Shown here in pieces: positions 59,045 to 64,000 of a DNA stretch of 64,000 nt. Numbering within the stretch: the first letter of the stretch is position 1; each line of letters opens with the position of its first letter. The stretch covers positions 1 to 64,000 of the forward strand of contig JFHB01000061.1 in assembly GCA_000729835.1 (NCBI GenBank), in the 5' to 3' direction. The notes under the pieces were generated by a model. The model made no database searches, was not told the DNA's origin, and worked only from the letters and a program-made list of their open reading frames with translations. The position numbers and the translations under genes are program-made. Origin of the DNA: Atkinsonella hypoxylon. Taxonomy: Eukaryota; Ascomycota; Sordariomycetes; Hypocreales; Clavicipitaceae.

Positions 59045-61361
59045 CTACTCTTCCTGTGTAATGAGCTTGGTTATTTTGCCAATTGCAATTGTTTGACCCT
59101 ATGACGGAAAGCATTAGACATCTATCCAGTTGTCGAGAGTAATGCATAGGCTGGCTGTTCCTCATGTGCAACTTGCAGTAAACAGAGTACATACCTGATC
59201 GCGGAGAGTGAAACGTCCCATCTGGGGATAATCATCAAACTTTTCCACACACACCGAGCCAGCCCCGCCAATTACTTGCATACGTGCGATGATGCTATCT
59301 CCCTTTTTGGCATGCGTTGGCGGGTTCTTGCTCTTTCTGTTGGTGCCCTTCTGCAGCTTGTGCAGGAGAGCAGCAAAGGTGACTTCTTCAATGGCGGAAT
59401 GGACGTGAAGAACGCAATTAAATCCTGATGTCAAGATGTTCTTGAGGTCTAGAATACGAATCTGTGCCTCAAACTCGGCCACACAGTGCACTAACCTCTT
59501 GGGCGAACACAGCACAAACCCTGGCAACACATCTTCTTCTTCGACTCCCTTGAGACGCATTCGCACTTGATCACCACATTGCAGGATGGGTACTTCGTCT
59601 TCCTGTTCACCGTAGAGGGCTGACACTTCCACTGCCTGCTTGCGTGGCATAAGAACGAGTGACATGCCCTTTTTGACGACACCGGCTTCAATCTTGCCGT
59701 CACACATTGTACCCATGTCTCGGTACTTGGCATTTACCGGCATCATGAAGGGTGCGTTGAGTTTACGCTCAAGAGCGTTCATGCTGTCCAAGTATTCCAG
59801 CAAAGACGGACCATCCCACCATGGTGCAAGGTCCTTCGGTAGTCGGTCTTTGATGTTGAGAGACGACTGAGCCGCTACAGGCATGAAGAAGACATCAGTC
59901 TTGAGGTTGTAGCCAGTGCCCTTCAAGAACTGGGAAAGCTTGGTAGTACACTCGTTGTAGCGGTCCTGCGACCATTCAACGGTAGGGTCGTCCATCTTGT
60001 TGATAACAACAATCAACTTATTGACGCCTTGTGTCTTTGCCAACATGGCGTGCTCACGCGTCTGTCCTCCACGTTCGAATCCGGTCTCGTATTCTCCCTT
60101 GCGAGCCGAAATGACAAGAATGCCGACATCAGCCTGCGAAGCGCCACCGATCATGTTTGGCACATAGGTCTTATGCCCAGGAGCGTCCAGGATGCTGTAT
60201 CTGCGTTTCTCTGTTTCAAAGAAGCCGCGACCAACCTCGACAGTCTTGCCCTTGGTGCGTTCCTCCTTGGTCAGATCCATGACCCACGAGAGATACCACG
60301 ACTCTCTGCCCAAATCTTTGGCTTCCCTCTTATACTTGTCCATAGTTCGCTCGTCAACCATACCAGTGGTCCAGAGAATAGAACCACCCAGCGTAGATTT
60401 GCCGGCATCGACGTGGCCAATGAAAATAATGTTAACGTGTTCTTTTCCGTAGACTTCCTTCAAGGTTTCGTCATCGACGTCGGCAGCCTGTTCCTTGCTG
60501 ACCGCGTCGGCCTCACGCTGGGCCTTCTTCTCGCCAGGCCCAGAAGGGCTTGCTCGTGCTGATGATGGCGTGGGAGAAGTTCGGCCAGAAGATTTACCTG
60601 AGGCAGCAGCCTTACCAACTTTCTCACCAGTCTTCTCGATAGCCTTGGCAGCAGAGGCCTTCTGACCTTCCTCTGGTTTGTCCGTTGGCTCAGATTTAGC
60701 ATCAGACTTGGCATCGTCTCTAGCAGCGGGCGCCGAGCCTCCGATGGACAGAACTTTAGCCTTAGGTTTAGAGGCGGAGGTGTCGCCGCCGATGGTGAGA
60801 ACCTTGGGACCACCTTCTTTGGTCAGAGCCTTGGGACCAGCCGGCGCAGCAGCGGGAACAGTTGCCTTTGGGGCAGCGGCTGCAGCCGGTGGAGCCGACG
60901 GTTGGGCAGCCGATTGCTGCTGGCCTTGTTGTTGGCCGTACTGGGGATATCCTCCACCTGTAGAATCGAGCGTTCAGTATCTTTGAAATATACATTCTCA
61001 AGCATTCTGTACAATAGAAAGATGTCGTACCATAACCTTGTTGGTTGTTGTAACCTTGACTGAAACCACCACCGTATCCTTGATTGTATGGGCTATATCC
61101 CTGTTGCTGTCCACCACCATACTGAGGATAGTATCCTTGTTGAAAGTATTGCTGCTGTTGCTGGTATTGGTTCGGAAAACTTTCACCATATGATTGTCCT
61201 GGTTGGAAAGCTTGGGCGGTAGGTTGGAAGGCGGCGGCGTTGGGACGGAATGCTCCTTGGGCTTGCTGGCCGGGGTCCACATTGAGCTGTTGCTGAGCTC
61301 TTCGCGAGAGATTTTCATCCTGAGCAGAAGGGTCGTCTTCCCAAGAGTTGAGGTTCGACAT
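59045..61361 (-). CDS. sup35: Translation termination factor eRF3 (Sup35) GTPase
   Basis: GTPase that acts with eRF1 at stop codons to release the finished peptide in the cytosol. Exons (minus strand): 61361-61031, 60957-59195, 59098-59045; 715 residues. The N-terminus (1-150) is Gln/Gly/Tyr/Asn-rich with oligopeptide patterns such as QGYSPYNQGYGGGFSQGYNN, the composition of the Sup35 prion domain. A Lys/Ala/Ser/Pro-rich middle follows to about 270. The EF1A-like GTPase has GHVDAGKST (291-299), DAPGH (368-372) and NKMD (430-433). The C-terminal beta-barrels include LKNILTSGFNCVLHVHSAIE and end GRFTLRDQ, joined by the last intron to GQTIAIGKITKLITQEE. Insertion of conserved sequence at both splice junctions supports the model. 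Start MSNLNSWEDDPSAQ is the usual family start. Confidence 0.96.
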
Positions 61362-62219
61362 GTTGAGAGTCGGCGGGGTGGCAAGCACTCAGAAAATGGG
61401 TTTGATGAAGTCTTGCGTGGGGGGAGAAGGCGCGAACACCGTCCAAGTATTGCCCCTCCTTCGTTTAGAGGGGATGGGGAAGGGTTTGCAGCCTGATGCG
61501 CTCTAGGGGACGCGCTTGGACTTTTTGATATGAGTCAAGCAGTGATGAATGGGCTTCGCCTCCTTGGTGCCGTATTGCAAGCTTTTGGCGGCGACTGTAC
61601 GTTCAAGACAACCTGTCAGGTTACCTTTCCGCCTGTTCAGAAAATTCAGCCCCACCAAAATGACGCGGGAAGAGGAGGCCTGTGGGTGGAGGAGTTTGAG
61701 TGGAGGGGTTTGAGTGGAGGGGTTTGGACAGTGCCTCCCAAGTTGCAACGCAAACTGTGCACGCTTCCCCAAAATCAAATGAAGCAGGCAGGAGGAGGTA
61801 TTCAATTTAATCCGACCCTCGCTGCCTACGGAGCCTACGGAGTACTGCGTCGTTGTACGGAGTATTGAGGTCGAATTAAATCGACTCCCGCGCGGTATGT
61901 AAATCATCACTGGGCCACATGGAAATCCAGTCAGTGAGACCCAAGGTGGCTGGGCGTTGCACTGTTCAGGCTGGCTTTGGCAACGATTGGAAGGCCTCTC
62001 TCTTCGTGGCCCGAATATTGACTGGGGTTCTTTGGACTGAACACTTCTTCATCGCTCATATTTCCTCCAAAGGTAGGCTCAGCTAAATCTTCTCGATGCT
62101 ATAACGTGGGTGAGGTTCATAAATTGCTCCATATATATAAATCGTGTCGTCAGAAGGAGGACAACATGCGAAAAATCAGGGGTATCAGTTGTGTGTACAT
62201 TTACGTTCCAGAGTTCAGC
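61362..62219. other. Intergenic region eRF3 / JmjC-like gene
   Basis: This holds the eRF3 promoter and leader and the 3' region of the next minus-strand gene. Two TACGGAGTA 9-mers lie close together (61836-61844 and 61856-61864), with related CTACGGAG words between and beside them. Short direct repeats of TTTGAGTGGAGGGG are at 61694-61724. No gene is seen. Confidence 0.65.
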
Positions 62220-63245
62220 TCACCTAAACCACCAATTGACAGAACCATTCAGTTTCCCATTTGTTCCTACACTCTTCACAGAGTGCCACCAACCTTCTGG
62301 GATGAACAGGGCGTCACCAGCCTCCAGCTCAGCCTCGTACATGTCATCTGGTGGTGACTCATTCTGCCATATCGCATCGTGCAAAACCCGTCTTTCTTCT
62401 CCTTCCATCATATGGGCGGTTCTGATACGGCTGTTGCCCTGCTGTTGGATCTTAACTTGAACTTCATAGAACAGCCTGTCGCCTGTGGATGGTGGTAGAA
62501 GCCTTACAGCTTTTCGACTCCACAGTTGGCAAAACAAGTTTGGATTTGGATCCCTATGCAACGGTGTGTACGTAGGCTCAGTGCCTAACCATATTGAGGA
62601 GCTATATATGTCACCTTTACCCGCTTGCGTTACAAGCTCAGGTACCGGTAAATCACCTCGCAATGGATCAGGCAGATCTGGAAGAGCCGCCTGCGCAATG
62701 TACAATTGCAGCGGATTAGTGACGGCTACATCTCTAGCACTGTTGTATTCTAGCGCCTTTATGAGTAGCCTCAAGGGAGCATATAACCGGAAGAATTCGT
62801 GGTTTGTGTCCTCGGCAACGGCTGCCTGTATAATCCCAGCGATAAACTGGTCTGTCAGTTCTGAACTAGCCATCAGGAAATCGCGGAAGCGTGACAGCGC
62901 ATTCTGACCCCCCCGAGGTTTGATAAGTTCATAAGGGAATGGCCATTCTTGGAAATTTTCCACGATTGATGCGGTAAATGGCATTGACGGCCCGTCGTCG
63001 GTGATTCTGCTGAACCATGTGTTCATGGCTGGCAGATAAGTTGTTGGGGAGCCTGCATCTTTGAGAAACAAAATGGGTTTTTGCGGTACGAGGGCCTTCT
63101 GCTGGAATGCCTGTATATCTGGATATCCCCCTGAAGATGGTTTTGCAGCATCAATCGAGAGCAGAGATACCGCCCTCACTCGGCTGGTCGGGACCCTGCG
63201 AACCCATTGTCTCACTTTTGCGCTCGGCAACAACGTCCTCTTCAT
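62220..63245 (-). CDS. JmjC/cupin-like domain protein (possible 2-oxoglutarate oxygenase)
   Basis: A single exon of 341 residues. The C-terminal half carries a cupin_8/JmjC-type fold: SSIWLGTEPTYTPLHRDPNP supplies a His-x-Asp pair (H230, D232), NLFCQLWSRKAVRLLPP a Lys candidate for 2-oxoglutarate (K245), and LEAGDALFIPEGWWHSVKSV the distal His (H321). The product ends NWWFR. This arrangement matches JmjC-family protein hydroxylases rather than histone demethylases, which usually carry extra domains. The N-terminal ~200 residues are helical-looking and less conserved. Start MKRTLLPSAK is the first in-frame ATG. The stop TGA lies in AG|GTGAGC, which is also a good donor, so an alternative spliced end cannot be ruled out. 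Confidence 0.85.
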   Translation of the reverse strand: MKRTLLPSAKVRQWVRRVPTSRVRAVSLLSIDAAKPSSGGYPDIQAFQQKALVPQKPILFLKDAGSPTTYLPAMNTWFSRITDDGPSMPFTASIVENFQEWPFPYELIKPRGGQNALSRFRDFLMASSELTDQFIAGIIQAAVAEDTNHEFFRLYAPLRLLIKALEYNSARDVAVTNPLQLYIAQAALPDLPDPLRGDLPVPELVTQAGKGDIYSSSIWLGTEPTYTPLHRDPNPNLFCQLWSRKAVRLLPPSTGDRLFYEVQVKIQQQGNSRIRTAHMMEGEERRVLHDAIWQNESPPDDMYEAELEAGDALFIPEGWWHSVKSVGTNGKLNGSVNWWFR

Positions 63246-64000
63246 AATGTGAACCAGACTTAAATGGGGGGGAGGTGCTGCTCACCCAAGGGAAAATTTT
63301 ATCGTACGTCTTGTCAAAAGAGGGCGCAAGACACGGCAGGGAGAAGAAATGGAAGATGCTGCCAGCCCGAATCATGCAAGGAGCTCGGAAGCGGCAAAAC
63401 CTGGCACCGTGCTTGCAACCAGTCCTCGTGCTCGTAGCCTTGCAGCCCAGTTCCCGCAGTCCAGCCACACCACCAGCCACTGGCTCCGTGTCTGTCTTGA
63501 GTTTCTGGTGTGGCAACTGGCCAACAGGACAGGACAACCGGACAACCGGACAACCTGGCAACCCTGGCAACCTCCATCCATCCCACCCCCACAACTCGCT
63601 CGAACTAATAGGCGCACGCACCACAGAGTATGGAGGTAGTTTTATCAAATCGAATCACAAGCTCCTCCAGTCATTGCGCCCGCAGATCCAAAGCCGCAGT
63701 ATCAAAGCAGTCTTAGCCGTTACTGCTCAGACCCAAGGATCGACAGCTCTGCACCGCGGCCCTCGATATCGCGACGTCTCTGCGCTCCCAACCCGATCGT
63801 CTTGTCAACCACGCCTTCGTTCGCGGCATCTGCGGTCTGCGGGCACGCGTGCCGCCTTGAAACCCCGCCTTCCATCCTGACCAGCTTTGCGGCCTATTAT
63901 CGATATCTTTCTGCTGTGCTGCCCCTCTGCGACGCGTACATCATATCTCCGCCAAGACTCACATCCCGCGTCAGGGAGTTGGCGACAACGACGAGCCGCT
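63246..64000. other. Upstream region of JmjC-like gene and window edge
   Basis: About 755 bp to the end of the window. It holds the promoter of the minus-strand JmjC-like gene. The last ~350 bp is C-rich and could be the leader of a plus-strand gene starting beyond 64000, but no coding exon is supported. A short direct repeat, CCGGACAAC, is seen near 63538-63556. Confidence 0.55.

Noticed and set aside
58430..59104. Overlapping hydrophobic open frames before eRF3
   Set aside because: Hydrophobicity comes from T-rich DNA; three frames are open at once, none has family resemblance, and part of the region is the last exon and 3' end of eRF3 on the other strand.

Overview
The window is nuclear DNA from a filamentous ascomycete, most likely a Sordariomycete of the Hypocreales type. 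The signs are many short GT-AG introns (about 50-130 nt) with RCTAAC-like branch sites, widely spaced single-gene transcription units on both strands, and near full-length proteins that follow filamentous-fungal family architectures: Atg13, Hse1, a fused Nup98-Nup96 precursor, Sas3 and Ncs6. I cannot assign a genus. There is no operon, CRISPR array, rRNA, intact transposon or convincing tRNA.

Layout, left to right. (1) 0.7-12.7 kb: atg13 (+), hse1 (+), a SNF2/Rad5-16-type DNA translocase (-) and ntf2 (-), all with intron structures that rebuild full-length family members. (2) 14.4-25.7 kb: a conserved fungal protein of unknown function (-), then an AT-rich, gene-poor accessory stretch. Its only recognisable gene is a secreted, Thr/Pro-rich repeat protein with a DUF6923-like C-terminal domain (-), broken by two in-frame TAG codons. 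(3) 25.7-36.5 kb: an ENTH-domain epsin (+) with a GC-AG intron, a centrin/Cdc31-like EF-hand protein (-) and the nup98-nup96 gene (+). (4) 36.8-46.2 kb: a small SET-domain protein (-), the PHD+MYST acetyltransferase Sas3 (-), a complex I NDUFA1-like subunit (+) needing a 4-nt microexon, the tRNA thiolation enzyme ncs6 (-) and ribosomal protein eL8 (+). (5) 49.3-54.8 kb: a Dal5-type MFS permease (+) and ATP-dependent PEP carboxykinase (-) with an unusually long 740-nt intron. (6) 59.0-63.2 kb: eRF3/Sup35 (-) with a prion-like N-terminus, and a JmjC/cupin-like protein (-).

Most genes are housekeeping: autophagy and endosomal sorting (Atg13, Hse1, epsin), nuclear transport (NTF2, Nup98-96), chromatin (SNF2, SET, Sas3), translation (eL8, Ncs6, eRF3) and central metabolism (PEPCK, complex I). 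No functional cluster is evident. The items most worth a second look are the 4-nt microexon, the decayed repeat surface protein, the GC-AG intron, the alternative 3' acceptor in nup98-96, and a dispersed 9-mer TACTCCGTA/TACGGAGTA that occurs far more often than expected by chance and only between genes. Short tandem minisatellites (8-, 9- and 14-bp units) also recur at coding and non-coding sites. I did not find a clearly novel multi-gene system.
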